This document shows positions 1 through 10,532 of a DNA stretch of 64,000 nucleotides, one piece after another. The position numbers were made by a program, and so were the translations under genes. Positions within the stretch are counted from its first letter, which is position 1. The number at the start of each line of letters is the position of its first letter. Below the pieces are notes generated by a model, which saw only the letters and a program-made list of their open reading frames with translations, did no database searches and was not told where the DNA came from. The stretch comes from Euborellia annulipes (Eukaryota > Arthropoda > Insecta > Dermaptera > Anisolabididae), in the NCBI GenBank assembly GCA_023213315.1, contig JAKCPI010001940.1, positions 1 to 64,000 on the forward strand, read 5' to 3'.

Positions 1-570
1 TCTTTAAATTTTTATTTATTACATTAATTCTGAAACTAGTTAACGAATTTTAATGGGATTTTTTTTTTAATTATACTGGTTTTAGGTTGTCCAAAAAAAT
101 AAAATAATTTCATTACTTTGTTTATAAATTGTACATTTATCAAATTGTAATATTTTTATTTATTTATTTAATCAAATTCTGGGGATTTAAAAGGACAAAA
201 AATATAAGCGAATAATTAATTAATAAGAATAAATAAATTTTGTTTTTAATTCTTCAAATTTTTATTTCTTACGTTATCTCTAAAACTAGTTAACGAATTT
301 TAAGGGAATTTTTTTCTAATGTATAAAAAATTACATTGCTTATATTTTAGGACGTGCCAAAAAATAAAATAATTTCATTACTTTGTTTACAAATTGTATA
401 TTTATCAATTTTTAATTGTTTTGTTTAATTTTTTAAACATATTCTCCAGATTTAAAATGGCACAAAAATATAATTAATTTTAGAATAAATTAATTAATTA
501 AATTTGTAATTCTTACATTAACTCTAAAACTAGTTAACGAATTTTTTTAAGAAAATTTTACAAAGAAGAT
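1..570. repeat. Tandem repeat, about 247-bp unit, 2.3 copies
   Basis: Units start near 1, 250 and 497. Each carries the phrase ACTAGTTAACGAATTTTAA and then a stretch with AATTTCATTACTTTGTTTA. Copies differ by small indels. A related phrase (AACTCTGTAACTATTTAACG) recurs in the tandem array near 61.9-62.7 kb. No coding potential seen. Confidence 0.75.
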
Positions 571-850
571 GACAGGAGATAATTGACGACTTACATGTAA
601 CATAACGATGACCAAAGCCAAATAGATATAGAAATTGAATTTGTCACACATTTTCGTTCCTTCTGATGATGTTGTTTCAACTCTCATCAATCGATTGATG
701 ATCCCATCAAAGGGACTAGGGCTTATCAAGGGCCTGTTGCTATGCAATAATCACCCCGATAACCACCTGTTCTCTCTCTCTCCGTTTTATCTACCTTACA
801 TTTACATTAATAATTGACTTTTAATCACAGGGTTTTTTTCCTCTTTGCTT

Positions 851-1335
851 AATTGACGTCAAAAAGAAAAACAACATTTCGGTTCTGCATTCAACATATC
901 TATTTTTACTATAGATAAAATTTAAAAAAAATAGAAAATTTAATTTAGACATGAAGATGGCAAGTTGTTGTACCAATTGAATAAATCTAAATTTCTTTAT
1001 TTATTTACTATTTCAATTTACGTCAAGAAGAAAAACAACGTTTCTATTCTGTATTCAGCCATCTTCATGTCTATTTTTACTAGACACAAAATTTAAAAAA
1101 TTAGGTAAGTATTAATTTAATTTAGACATGAAGATGGCAAGTTGCTGTGCCAATTGAATAAATTTATTAAAACGTCTTTATTTTTTATATCAATTGAAGA
1201 AAAAAAAACGTTTTTATTTTGTATCTTCATGTCTTGTACATTTCAAACAAAATTTAAAAAATTAGACAAATAATCTTTTAATTTAGACTTGATGATGGTA
1301 AATTGAAGTGTCATTTAATAAAAAAATTTTTGTTT
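851..1335. repeat. Degenerate tandem repeat, about 165-175 bp unit, 3 copies
   Basis: Three units share a segment like GACATGAAGATGGCAAGTTG followed by CAATTGAATAAAT, and an opening like TTGACGTCAAAAAGAAAAAC. The first two units also contain an inverted CATCTTCATGTCT, so each can fold on itself. No gene seen. Confidence 0.7.
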
Positions 1336-1663
1336 ACAATTTAAGATTTTCCAAATTCTTGAAAATCTTAATTTAAAATATCAGAACAAAAAATTATATT
1401 TTAATTTAATTCTTGTTCAATTAAACTCTTTTTACAATAGCTTCGCTACTTAAGTGAACACAAAACCGACGTCTTGGGATTGGTGCGTGCCATAGTGCAC
1501 CATTAACAAGTAGAGATCTCCTAAAATCCCGCTAATTTAATTAATTAATTAGTTTTTAGAAAATAAATAAATTTTTTTTTTAATTTTATAATTATATTAG
1601 AAATAATTAATTAAAATAAATTTAAATAAAGACAATCTAATTAAGGGAATTTCATTTATTTAA

Positions 1664-1699
<36 letters not shown>

Positions 1700-2080
1700 A
1701 TTTATAAATCGTTTTTTAAACGTTCGCTCATGCTGACATTAGTCCCCCCGCTTCTCTGAATTAGAAATTATTTTTAACACATTGGTTGACACGGGCCCTC
1801 CGAAAAATCATTTTTTTTGTACTGATGATGACCAGGCGTGATGCCGGTCGAAATATTTACGAATTAAATTGATGTGAGAGGCGTCCATTAACGGCTGGTT
1901 TTATTCTCCGGTTCCTTCTATATACATTTTTAAATCTCTCAAATTAATTAAAATTAAATTTCGCAAATGAATAAATATAAATATTTATGGTAAAATAGAA
2001 TAAGATCTTTTTTTATTTTATTATAAATTATATTTGTGAGATTTAAATTTACAAAAATTGAAATTTTATGTTTAACAAAT
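1336..2080. other. AT-rich spacer with a poly(A) tract
   Basis: No credible ORF. It holds an uninterrupted A tract at about 1663-1698 and one ribozyme-like terminal motif at 1820-1920, listed separately. Confidence 0.6.
1820..1920 (+). mobile_element. Penelope-like/hammerhead-like terminal motif, copy 1
   Basis: CTGATGATGACC is followed by a short hairpin (GACC/GGTC with GGC/GCC inside) and GGTCGAAATATTTACG. About 40 bp on comes AACGGCTGGTTTTATTCTCC. The order of CTGATGA box, hairpin, GAAA box and GGCTGGTTTTATTC tail recurs at 40.9 kb. It resembles the 3' end of hammerhead-bearing Penelope-like retroelements. The family name is inference. Confidence 0.45.
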
Positions 2081-2089
2081 GTGTTAAGT

Positions 2090-2285
2090 TTATTTTTTAG
2101 TGAGCCCCCGACAGGATCTCCAGCCTTTTCGGGGCATCGGGTAGCACATCGGCCAAAGAGTAGCACCCCCCTATGTCCCGGAAAGTCTGGAGATTCTGGG
2201 TTCGTTTCCCGATGGCCATGGTATTCATTGAATATTGAGAGTTTTTAATTATAGAACACATTTCTGACTTCTTAATCAAATACCC
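2090..2285 (-). repeat. Inverted repeat arm A with tRNA-like B box
   Basis: The reverse complement of 2170-2280 matches 2530-2650 (AAGTCAGAAATGT, AATTAAAAACTC, GACGAACCCAGGATCTCCAG). The segment contains GGGTTCGTTTCCC, close to an RNA polymerase III B box, and TAGCACATCGG about 55 bp before it, close to an A box. It is probably a tRNA-derived SINE head or pseudo-tRNA; no clean cloverleaf can be drawn. Confidence 0.5.
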
Positions 2286-2529
2286 GAGTATATTGATTTT
2301 AAAAATTATTTAACTCAAATTTTAAAATTTATTTAAAAAAAAAACACTTGGTGATATGATTTAATTTGTTTATATATATAATTAGAAATACTTGATACTT
2401 ATATTTCGACACTCAACAAACACTAACCAGTACAAATTTATATAATTAAATAAATAAATTGAAACATATAACCAACTGCTTTTTTAAATTAATTAATCAA
2501 TTATAAAATTTCACTTAAATAGATTAAAA

Positions 2530-2760
2530 TATTTGAATAAGAAGTCAGAAATGTATTCTATAATTAAAAACTCCTTTAATAATAAGATATTAATATTTAA
2601 TACCAAGGCCCCCGGGAGACGAACCCAGGATCTCCAGCTTTTCCGGGGCATAAAGAAATTGAAACATATCACCAAGTGTATTTTAATCAATCAAGTGAAA
2701 TTTAAATTTAACGAACTCAGGATCTCCAGCATTTTTCAGGGCATCAGTGTGCTACTCGTT
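2530..2760 (+). repeat. Inverted repeat arm B, same tRNA-like repeat
   Basis: Inverted partner of 2170-2280. It holds two copies of a GAAC(C/T)CAGGATCTCCAGC phrase, at about 2622 and 2710. The 108-codon reading frame across it is a by-product of the repeat and is not called as a gene. Confidence 0.5.
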
Positions 2761-3049
2761 GCTCCTGAAATCTTGGACTCGTTAAGTTTAAATTTATTGA
2801 TAAAAACAACACTTGGTAATATGTTTCAATTTGTATTGGTACTGCTTAGTGTTTGTTGATTGTCGAAATATAAGTATCAAGTATTTTTATTTTTATATAA
2901 ACAAATTGAAACATCTCCAAGTGTTTTTTTTTTTTAATAAATTAATTTTTAACTCATAATTTGAATTAATTAAAAATTAATTTTGAATTTAATTATCTTT
3001 AGAGCTAAAGATGGTCTTTTTTGTTTTATTTAAAGATTGTTTATAATAT

Positions 3050-3286
3050 TTATAATTCGTCTTTTTTTAATAATTGAACACAAGAATTGATCCTTTTGTC
3101 GATGCTAATTATTTGTTCTTTGAGTTCTTCATCGGCGTCTGTGACACACGCATGCAGTCTCTGGGCGGTTTTCATTGTGTGCTTCTTTGTATGCTCGGCA
3201 TATTTCGCACATTTGCTCACAGCACGCTCATTTCGTTCTCGACCCAATTCTTGTTCTCTGTCTAAACACGCTTTTGTTCCACATCC
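3050..3286 (-). CDS. Gene 1 exon 4, Cys-rich, ends KDEL
   Basis: The acceptor is TTTTTTCCAG at 3287, and 79 codons in phase 0 follow, including the stop. It starts GCGTKACLD, has five Cys in all, contains a second CVTDA motif, and ends VQLLKKDEL-stop. AATAAA lies about 20 bp after the stop, a well-placed poly(A) signal. Codon use is clearly richer in GC than the surrounding DNA. If it does not belong to gene 1 it is the last exon of a related gene whose other exons I cannot see. Confidence 0.6.
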   Translation of the reverse strand, partial: GCGTKACLDREQELGRERNERAVSKCAKYAEHTKKHTMKTAQRLHACVTDADEELKEQIISIDKRINSCVQLLKKDEL

Positions 3287-6200
3287 CTGGAAAAAAATTA
3301 AAATTCACTTATATCTCTGGAACTAATTATCAGAGAAGAATGAAATTTTACGAAATTCTAGTCCTAGGCAAGTATAACAAGCTGGTGAAATTTGTAGAAA
3401 ATCGGTCAATAAGGAGCGGTAAAATTAGGATCCGAAACATTTATTTATAAACTCAATTTTCTCATCATTTCTTCGATAAAAAATTTTGAAATTTAACGAG
3501 AACAATTCTCTCTTTTGCCCTGAACTAAATTTCATTAAATCCATTAAGAAGTGGGATTTATTCTAATAAAAAAAAAAAAAACAAACAAACAAAGAGTATA
3601 ATATATTCAAAAATTTTAACTTTGGTTCAATTTTTTTTTTTATCATTAAATTAATCAGATTTCAAACAAAACTGTTTTTGATTTATTTATATATTATATT
3701 ATCTGTTAGAAAAGAAATAAAATACCGCCAATTTAACCTAAATTAAATTTTGTAATCTTTTGATTTCAACGCCAAAATATAGAAATTATTTTAAAAATAA
3801 ATAATAAGTTAACATATTCCAAAGTTATATAGCCTACATTCTATTTTAATTAGATTTTAAAATTAAATGTTTTTGAAATTAATTTTATTGAATAATTAAA
3901 CTTAATTATATACCATCTACATCCCGTAGAAATTTTTAATAAAATGGCCGCCAATTTAACCTCAATTTTTTTTTATTATCTTTTGTTTTCAACGCTCAAA
4001 TAAATAAATTAATTTGAAAATAAATAATATGTTAACATATTCAATTTTAATAAGATTTTAAAATTAAATGTATTTGAAATTAATTTTATTGAATAGTTAA
4101 GCTTAATTATATAGCATCTACATCCCTTAGAAATTTCTAATAAAATGGCCGCCAACTTAACCTCAAATTTATTTTTATCTTTTGTTTTTTTCATTCTAAT
4201 ATAGAAATTAATTTTATAATATTAAATCAATAAATGTTTATTTTATTTTTCAAGTAAAAATAAATAAAATTTATCAAAAATATTTTTTTTTTTTAAATAA
4301 ATATAAATGAATGAAGTTTAATTGAATTCTGTTATTATAATAATAAAAAATTTAAATATCTTTTATTTATTATTTAACTTTTAAGAAATATGCTGTATAT
4401 TTATAATTTTTTTTTAGCGAGGAGGTTTGCAACTTGCCTTAACTTTTTGTGCCGATTTTTTAATGACGTTTTGACTTTCTTTCATCAATGTTCCCAATTG
4501 CAAGTCCATATGGCTGCCATCAATTCTAGCATCCGTTACACACGAATTTAATCCTTTAATATTGATGTATTTATTTAAATCATCTCTCAATAAATTCACA
4601 CAAATTTCAACTGATAAATCATCAGAGGCATCTTCAATATCACTTAATTTAGTTTCTAAACGAAAACGGGCCCTCTTTAGATCCTAAAAAATAAATACAA
4701 TAAATAAATCTCTATTCAGATTAAATAAATTAATGAGCTTATATTTTAAATTTTATTTAATAAAAATTAATTGACTTTATTTATTTTATTATAATAATTA
4801 AATTAAATTTTAATTTATTAATATATTTTTTAATTATTAAAAATTTTAATTATTGACGATAATGTTAATTAAAAATTTAATTTATTATTTATTTATTTTT
4901 TTTTTAAACATTAACACTTTTTTCTCATTCACACTCACATTCACACACTCATTCACACAGTCTTTTTCGGCAACTTTGGCCATTTAAGACTTTAAACGAT
5001 ATCCGTTAGTGATTATCTCTATCCCTAATTTATTATTAATTCCTTTGTAGATAAAAATTTTTTTGTTTACAAATTTACAAAAGAAGAATTATTTTTTATT
5101 TAAGAATCTTTAGCTTTTAATATATGAATTTAAATTTAATTTTCATTAAATAAATAAATATATTTCCACATCACTTTGAAATTAATTCTATTTCAATTAT
5201 TAAAAATTATATTTTGTTTACGATGGATCCCTGTAACTGGGAAACCCTGTTGGGAGTTTGAGAAGAAATAAATAAATAAATAATTTGCGATGAATACCTC
5301 AATTCGGATTTAACTAAACATACTCACACATTTGTTAAATATAATTTTATTATATAATCGAACTGAAAAATATGATCGACAAATAATTATGAAAAGAAAA
5401 AGAAATTATATTGAGAAACTTTGACAGATGAAACAATTTAATCTATCTCTCTTTAGAATCAGAATTTAAGGCGCATGTCTTTATTCTTTCTTAATTAGCC
5501 CACGGGATATTATTTAAACCCCTAGCACAAGAGGCGGGTTCTTTTTAAGAGAAAATTCCGATATTTTTGAATATATTAGTATATGTATGTATTATTTATT
5601 AATCTAACAATCTAACATAACTCCTGTGTTATAACTTTTTTTTTTTTAATAATAAAATTATATTAGATGTTTAAAAGTTCTTTCCCCTTATACCAGGGTA
5701 TCACGTTAAACATATGAAGGTTCATCCTACAATCGCTAGTTCGAATTTAAGCCACCAGGTGGCGTATTGAAATGCTAAACTTCTCAATTAAATTTTGTTT
5801 AAAAATTCATTTGATTTATAAAAGACAAAAAAATAAATAATTTGAATTTTTTATTATAGGCTATTTATTTATACTTCAATTTAATTTAATTGTTTTTTTT
5901 TTATTAATTGTTATTCTTTAAATTTTAATCTAAAATATTTTATTTAATAGTGTTGCTCAAAATATAATCAATAATTCTAATTTAAATTAATAAAAGATAT
6001 AGTTAAATAATTATTAATTTGTTGTTTTTGATGGTGGATATTATGATATGAGGATGGTTCAAGGCAGAAGGCAAAAATAAAACAAAAAATCTATTTTTGT
6101 CGCGTTTAGTGCCGTCTGGCTGTCTGTCTGGTCAAATGTCTGTTCGTCAGGTGTTTGTCTGTCAGGTGCAACTTTTAACAATTTACATTTCTGAAGACTC

Positions 6201-7419
6201 TAGTATTATTTGGAATTTCGAAATACTAGTCTTCAAGTAAATGTAAATTGGTTAAAACGTTGCTCACTGCATGTCAAACGACCTGACGAAATTGAATCAT
6301 TTTGTCCTGATGAAGAGTGGATCGGCCTCGAAACGTCGACAAAAATAGATTTTTTGTTTTATTTTCGCCTTTCTGTCACGCTCTGTTTGACCAACTTCCC
6401 GTTGGAATTTTGAAACGAAATTTTGCAGTCTTATAGAGGTCGTTATGGAGAGTCCCGGAAAAATACTCGGGTCCCGAAATTTCCGGGGGGCGTAGCCCCT
6501 GTCTAGACGCCAGCCCGTTTCTCATATTTAAGAAAGGCGAGGGTCCGCCGCAGGCGGCCCGAGCCAGTGGCTTGGGGGTCCAGGGGCGTAGCCCCCCTGG
6601 CTAGACGCGAAGCCCGCCGAAGGCGGCGGCGCGGCTAGTAATCATTATTTAATTAAAAAATTATTTTATTTAATAATTTTGTTTCAAAATATAATAAAAA
6701 TTCTAATTTAAATTAAAAAAGCATATAAATAATTATTAATTTGTTTTCTGAATAATTTCAAAGAGATGTAGAATATATATATTTATAAATAAATAACATT
6801 TTTTAATTCTTAACCTCTTGACTATCCGATAATATATCATTACACTCTTTCTGTAAACTGAATAGAAATCCTGCTGCTGCTGATGTTAAAACACCTAAAC
6901 GGGTTTTTGCCAATTCATCTTCATTTTGTATCCATTCTTCTGCTTCTTCTTCTAAATATATGTCATCTTCATCATCGCATTTCACATTTTCCTAGAGAAA
7001 AAAAAAAAAAGTAAAAAATATATTCGCCATAGAGATAAGATAATAGATATGCTTTGATATGTTCTTACTCGATGCCAAATTATTAAGAATAAAATATAAA
7101 TCAGAAATTATTATTTATTATAAATATAATTACTAATAATAATTATTAAAAACAAAATTAAATAAAGAATTAAATCTAAGAGATGTAGATTGTATATAAA
7201 TTAATTTTTCTTTAAATATTTAACTATTTACATGTGTTCTAAATATAAAATTGATTTTTATGGATTTATTTTATTCTTCAAATTATTAAAAACAATTTTT
7301 ATTTTAAATACGTATAATAAATAAAATAAAATAAAATTAGTTTTAAATAGATGAAATGAGAAAATGGCGGCGGAGTTAACCTAAAACTTTTTTTTTGTCA
7401 ATTTAAATGAATTAAAAAG

Positions 7420-7494
<75 letters not shown>

Positions 7495-7593
7495 TGTGTG
7501 TGTGTGTGTGTGTGTGTGTTCTTTTAAAAGTTCACTTACCTTTGAAGAAATTAAAATACAAATTAATGGAAATATTAATAAAAGAATTTTCAT
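3050..7593 (-). CDS. Gene 1: four-exon secreted helical protein, possible KDEL ending
   Basis: Proposed exons, in transcription order, are 7593-7540, 6991-6815, 4683-4438 (or 4444) and 3286-3050. Every junction is phase 0, which is unlikely by chance. The product is about 235-237 residues. It has an 18-residue hydrophobic leader, an acidic exon (runs of D and E), a helical exon with a CVTDA motif, and a Cys-rich helical exon also with CVTDA, ending KKDEL then stop. KDEL at the C terminus is the classical ER-retrieval signal, so the product would enter the secretory pathway and be retained. Exon 3 can instead read to a stop at 4414, giving 166 residues ending CKPPR. Spaced Cys in helices loosely recalls DUF725/TsetseEP-like insect secreted proteins, but I do not recognise the family. 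Function unknown. Confidence 0.55.
3718..4215. repeat. Tandem repeat in gene 1 intron 3, about 210-bp unit
   Basis: Units begin at about 3718, 3942 and 4144 with a phrase like ATGGCCGCCAATTTAACCTC, and end with ATCTACATCCC(G/T)TAGAAATTT. They link two motifs (ATGGC-GCC/AACCTC and CTACATC) that recur dozens of times elsewhere in the window. No coding content. Confidence 0.7.
4414..4683 (-). CDS. Gene 1 exon 3, internal or terminal
   Basis: The acceptor is TATTTTTTAG and the exon opens with GAT CTA AAG in phase 0. It encodes a helical stretch with NSCVTDARIDG. Three ways to end are visible. GTTAAG at 4443 and GC donor GCAAGT at 4437 (context AAG|GCAAGT) both cut in phase 0 and allow joining to exon 4. 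Reading through gives a stop at 4414-4416 and a tail ASCKPPR. An AATAAA-type signal lies about 50 bp beyond that stop, so both uses are possible. Confidence 0.6.
   Translation of the reverse strand, partial: DLKRARFRLETKLSDIEDASDDLSVEICVNLLRDDLNKYINIKGLNSCVTDARIDGSHMDLQLGTLMKESQNVIKKSAQKVKASCKPPR
4690..6060. other. Gene 1 intron 2, AT-rich
   Basis: No ORF of note. A short GC-containing patch at 5690-5780 has CTAGTTCGAATTTAAGCC, which looks like a decayed pol III B box, and the palindrome GCCACCAGGTGGC. The rest is A/T sequence. Confidence 0.5.
6066..6420. mobile_element. Two Penelope-like termini in inverted orientation
   Basis: 6068-6104 (AAAATAAAACAAAAAATC then TTTTTGTCG) is the inverse of 6334-6371. 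The plus-strand end carries CTGATGA at 6309, then GAG/CTC hairpin, then CGAAACGTCGAC. Between the arms is a perfect-looking hairpin, GACT(C)TAGTATT...AATACTAGTC, at about 6192-6235. It lies in gene 1 intron 2. Confidence 0.5.
6470..6645. mobile_element. GC-rich transposon-end block
   Basis: A sharp GC-rich island in AT-rich DNA with repeated GGGGGCGTAGCCCC-like and GCCGCCGAAGGCGGC-like palindromes, ending CGGCTAGTAATC. The (A)CTAGC(C/G)GC...GCCCGCC phrase marks element ends also at 9376, 13141, 41802 and 43235. Family not identified. Confidence 0.45.
6815..6991 (-). CDS. Gene 1 exon 2, acidic exon
   Basis: The acceptor is TTTCTCTAG after a T-rich tract. The donor is GAG followed by GTTAAG. 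It encodes 59 whole codons starting ENVKCDDEDD, rich in Asp and Glu and then helical (LAKTRLGVLTSAAAGFLFSL), with two Cys. The frame is open at both ends and codon use is less AT-dominated than the flanks. It joins exons 1 and 3 in phase 0. Confidence 0.65.
7422..7519. repeat. (TG)n microsatellite
   Basis: About 98 bp of TG with one interrupting GG near 7491. It lies in gene 1 intron 1. Cys/Val and His/Thr reading frames across it are artefacts. Confidence 0.95.
7540..7593 (-). CDS. Gene 1 exon 1, signal peptide
   Basis: ATG at 7593 begins MKILLLIFPLICILISSK, a typical signal peptide with a short basic start and a long hydrophobic core. The exon ends at 7540 directly before GTAAGTG, an optimal donor, after 18 whole codons (phase 0). 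The following intron (7539-6992) carries the long TG microsatellite. A TATA-like TATATAA lies about 100 bp upstream, at 7692-7698. Confidence 0.65.
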
Positions 7594-7599
7594 TTTCTA

Positions 7600-7700
7600 G
7601 TTTCACTCATTCACTCTGAAAATCACTTCTGATAACAAATTGATAAAAATTAGGCCTATATCTATGATAAATAAAATCTTATCACAAGGTTTATATAATT
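7600..7700 (-). promoter_or_regulatory. Possible core promoter of gene 1
   Basis: On the minus strand TATATAA (7698-7692) precedes the ATG by about 100 bp, with an initiator-like TCAGAGTG near 7622. A GATA-factor-type TTATC site (read on the plus strand) sits at about 7678. Weak evidence from sequence alone. Confidence 0.3.
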
Positions 7701-7854
7701 ATTCTTATAAGATAAAATTGCTTTTTTTTATTTATATTAAAATTTTGATTATTTTTCAAAGGTTGGCATTCGCCATCTTGAGAAACCTGAAAATATAAAA
7801 TAATTTCTTTTTAAATATTGTACAAAAAGAAATAAATACAATTCCAATTCGTAA

Positions 7855-7965
7855 TAAAAAAAAATCTGGTGTGATTAATGCATAGCACACAACTTTCCCT
7901 TTTTTTGAGTAATCGAAAGTTGTGTACAGTGCTGTAACACTAGATGTTTTTTATGTTGAGATATG
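7855..7965 (-). repeat. E1 terminal hairpin, decayed copy
   Basis: ATCTGGTGTGATTAATGC and GTGCTGTAACACTAGATG are inverted arms around AACTTTCCC...ATCGAAAGTT. The adjacent E1 body (8158-8815) runs on the minus strand. Relative to that body the hairpin core has the same polarity as the 34.6 kb copy. Confidence 0.6.
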
Positions 7966-8157
7966 TTTTATTGCCTATAGCACATTACTTTCAAACTTAA
8001 TCACTTATGTTTCTCAGATGGCGCTGACAACCTTTTCCCCTATCTTTCCTATGAAGAACAAGAATAAAGTCGTCTTCTAAAAAATTTGAGAGCAAAATGA
8101 GAATATACATTTTAAAGAGCATCTAAAGAATAATTGATTTATTAATTTTAATCAAAA

Positions 8158-8815
8158 TAGTTGGAGCGAATTTTAAGAAAATACAAAACTAAAATAGTAC
8201 ACCAGTAAAGTACTAGTACTTTTTGGGCGATTTTGTTTAAATGCTTCCTATCATATGCCAAAAGGGTGTCTAACTTAAATATAAAATTTCAACCATTTTG
8301 CTTTTTCCGTTTTTGAAATATTTAGTTCCAAGACAGTCTATTTTTTGTACTAGGCCTCAAAACGTGTATTTCCATCAAAATCTCGACATTGAAATTTTTT
8401 ACATGAATCCAATACTTTCTATCTCTATATAGGTAAGAGAAAGAAATAATAAAAAAACAATATTTTGAAGTAAAAACGTAATAAATATTTTTTTTCCATG
8501 AAGTCCGTTCAGGAAACATTGATAAACAAGATTATGCCGAATTTCACCTTTCTTTATCTAAATAAAAAAAAATCACGTGTTTGTTAATCATATCAGAAAT
8601 AGTTTAGTTCATTTATTATTTCTTTTCACCGAAATAAAATCTCTTATGGAACATGATATACATAATTATTATAATATTACAATTAATATCATTTCTTCAA
8701 TTTATAAATTTAAATATATAATTAAAAGAACAATTTTGATTTAATCTAAAAAAAAGGCATGAAAATCGGTCAACTAGTTTATAAATTATTGCGTAACAAA
8801 CAAACAAAAATCATA
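8158..8815 (-). mobile_element. E1 dispersed element, minus-strand copy
   Basis: Marker phrases on the minus strand include GTAACAAA...TTTATAAACTAGTTGACC at one end, GGTGAAATTCGGCATAATC, GATTTTGATGGAAATACACG, TTGAAATTTTATATTTAAGTT, and AGTACTAGTACTTTACTGGT at the other. Other copies are at 9036, 18440, 19780, 33790, 35990 and 43780. No ORF, so it is non-autonomous. Class unknown. Confidence 0.65.
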
Positions 8816-9035
8816 ATAATAATTAAAGCTCACAAAAATTATTAATTAAAAATTCAATAATAATAAAATCTAATTTATATCAATTAATTATTTCTAATAA
8901 TGGAAATTGAAATATAGAAAGTAATTAGGGCCTAAATATAATAATTTTCATTGTTTGAAAATATAATTTTAATTATTTATTTATTTATAATTAATAGATT
9001 TAATATTTTTTTTTTTTTTTTTTTTAATTTAACGT

Positions 9036-9260
9036 AATGAGTACAAAAAAGTAATCTGTCTGTCTTGGAACAAAATATCTCAATTAACGAATTGAACTAG
9101 GAGGGTGAAATTTTATATTTAAGTTTGCTACCCCCATGTGACGTGACACGAAGCTTTTGAACAAAATCGACCAAAGAATACTAGTACTTTATTGATGTTC
9201 TTTTTCAGTTTTTTCTTCAAAATTTGCTCCGATTTTTTCAATATTTGAACACAAATCTAT
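9036..9260 (+). mobile_element. E1 dispersed element, partial plus-strand copy
   Basis: It carries CTGTCTGTCTTGGAACAAAATATCTC and onward to GTACTTTATTGATGTTC and TTTGCTCCGATTTTTTC. It faces the 8158-8815 copy tail to tail across AT-rich DNA. Confidence 0.6.
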
Positions 9261-10530
9261 TCGTTTTCTTTTGGCAGCTTTATGATTGATGATAACCTGG
9301 TGCTGTCCCTAGTCAGTACCCTCACTTGAACTCAAGATCCTTCCTTAACATCTAGAAATCTACAATATACTTGTCCGCCGAAGCCGGGCTTTGCGGCTAG
9401 TTAATTACAATAATAAATAAATAAATTTATATTCCTCAAACAATTAAGATTTTTTTTATTTAATAATAAAATCTCCATTATTAGAAATAATTAAATGAAA
9501 TAAATTTAATTTGATTATTATTAAATTTTTAATTAATAATATTAATTATTTTTTTTGTTTGTTACTCAAAATTTGTTTATTACGCAATAATTTGACAGAA
9601 TGTTCACTGGATCAAATGGCTTTGTTTATGCAAAAAAATCTTGGCTGTTATTGTAATGCTAGTAGAGTGTAAAATGAGCTTCCTCTTCTGAAGAAGAGCA
9701 GCCCCTTCCTACAACCTTTGCCGAAAAATCAGCGTGGTTGAGGAGTTTCGGAATTTCATGCAGTTTTAAAAATTCAAAGGTATTTAAAGATGAAAATAAA
9801 TGATAAGTGAGAAATTACTATCTATATCTATGATATGATTGACAAATCAATGAAAAATTATCTTATCTATAGGGTAGAACAAAGTAAATCTTGTTCAAGT
9901 AGATAACGAAAATTTTTTAAAGTCAATCAATATCTATCTCTCTTTTTCTAGGTGTCGATTGTGTAATAGTTTGATTCTAATTGTGAATGTTAAAGAAAAG
10001 TTGAATATGAGAAGGAGGTTAAAAATAAATTGATATTTGAAGTCAGATAATTAAAATTGAATTAAAATAGACAAATTTTGTGGGTTGTCGTTCATTTATA
10101 TAAAATATTTGTATTTTTATTTAAATCCCCCATTTTGTTTTACAGTTTAAATTAATGAGAAAAAAATAATTATAAAAAAAAAAATGTAAGGGATGATGAA
10201 GGTATAATATCATAAATATTTTTATAAATAATAGAAAATCAAATAATAAAATTTTTTGTGATAATTAAATAAAATGTATGAAAATTTGGTTAATAGTTTG
10301 TAAAAAAATTTGATGAAAATATCAATTTATGTTTTGAAATACATATCTAAGTAGTAATAAATTTATATTTCTCAAAATTGGGGGGGGGGCCACCCCCTAA
10401 AATAGTCTGTTTATTTTAGTAGGGGTATTGTTGAATAGTTGAGGAACAATAATTTTAAATTTGAATAGGTTTGATTGTTAAAATATATTGCGACGTGGGC
10501 CTAATAAGGTTCCTTTTTAAGGTTTACCCA
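9261..10530. other. AT-rich spacer, no gene seen
   Basis: It contains a transposon-end phrase at 9372-9400 (CCGCCGAAGCCGGGC...GCGGCTAGTT) and a decayed E1-type phrase at 9580 (GTTTATTACGCAATAATTTG). A G9 run at 10382 is followed by CCACCCCC. Nothing else supported. Confidence 0.5.
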
Positions 10531-10532
10531 TG

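Noticed and set aside
2533..2859. 108-codon ORF
   Set aside because: It lies over an inverted tRNA-like repeat; the frame is accidental.
7381..7619. His/Thr and Cys/Val repeat ORFs
   Set aside because: Translations of the TG microsatellite; only the signal-peptide start on the minus strand is meaningful.
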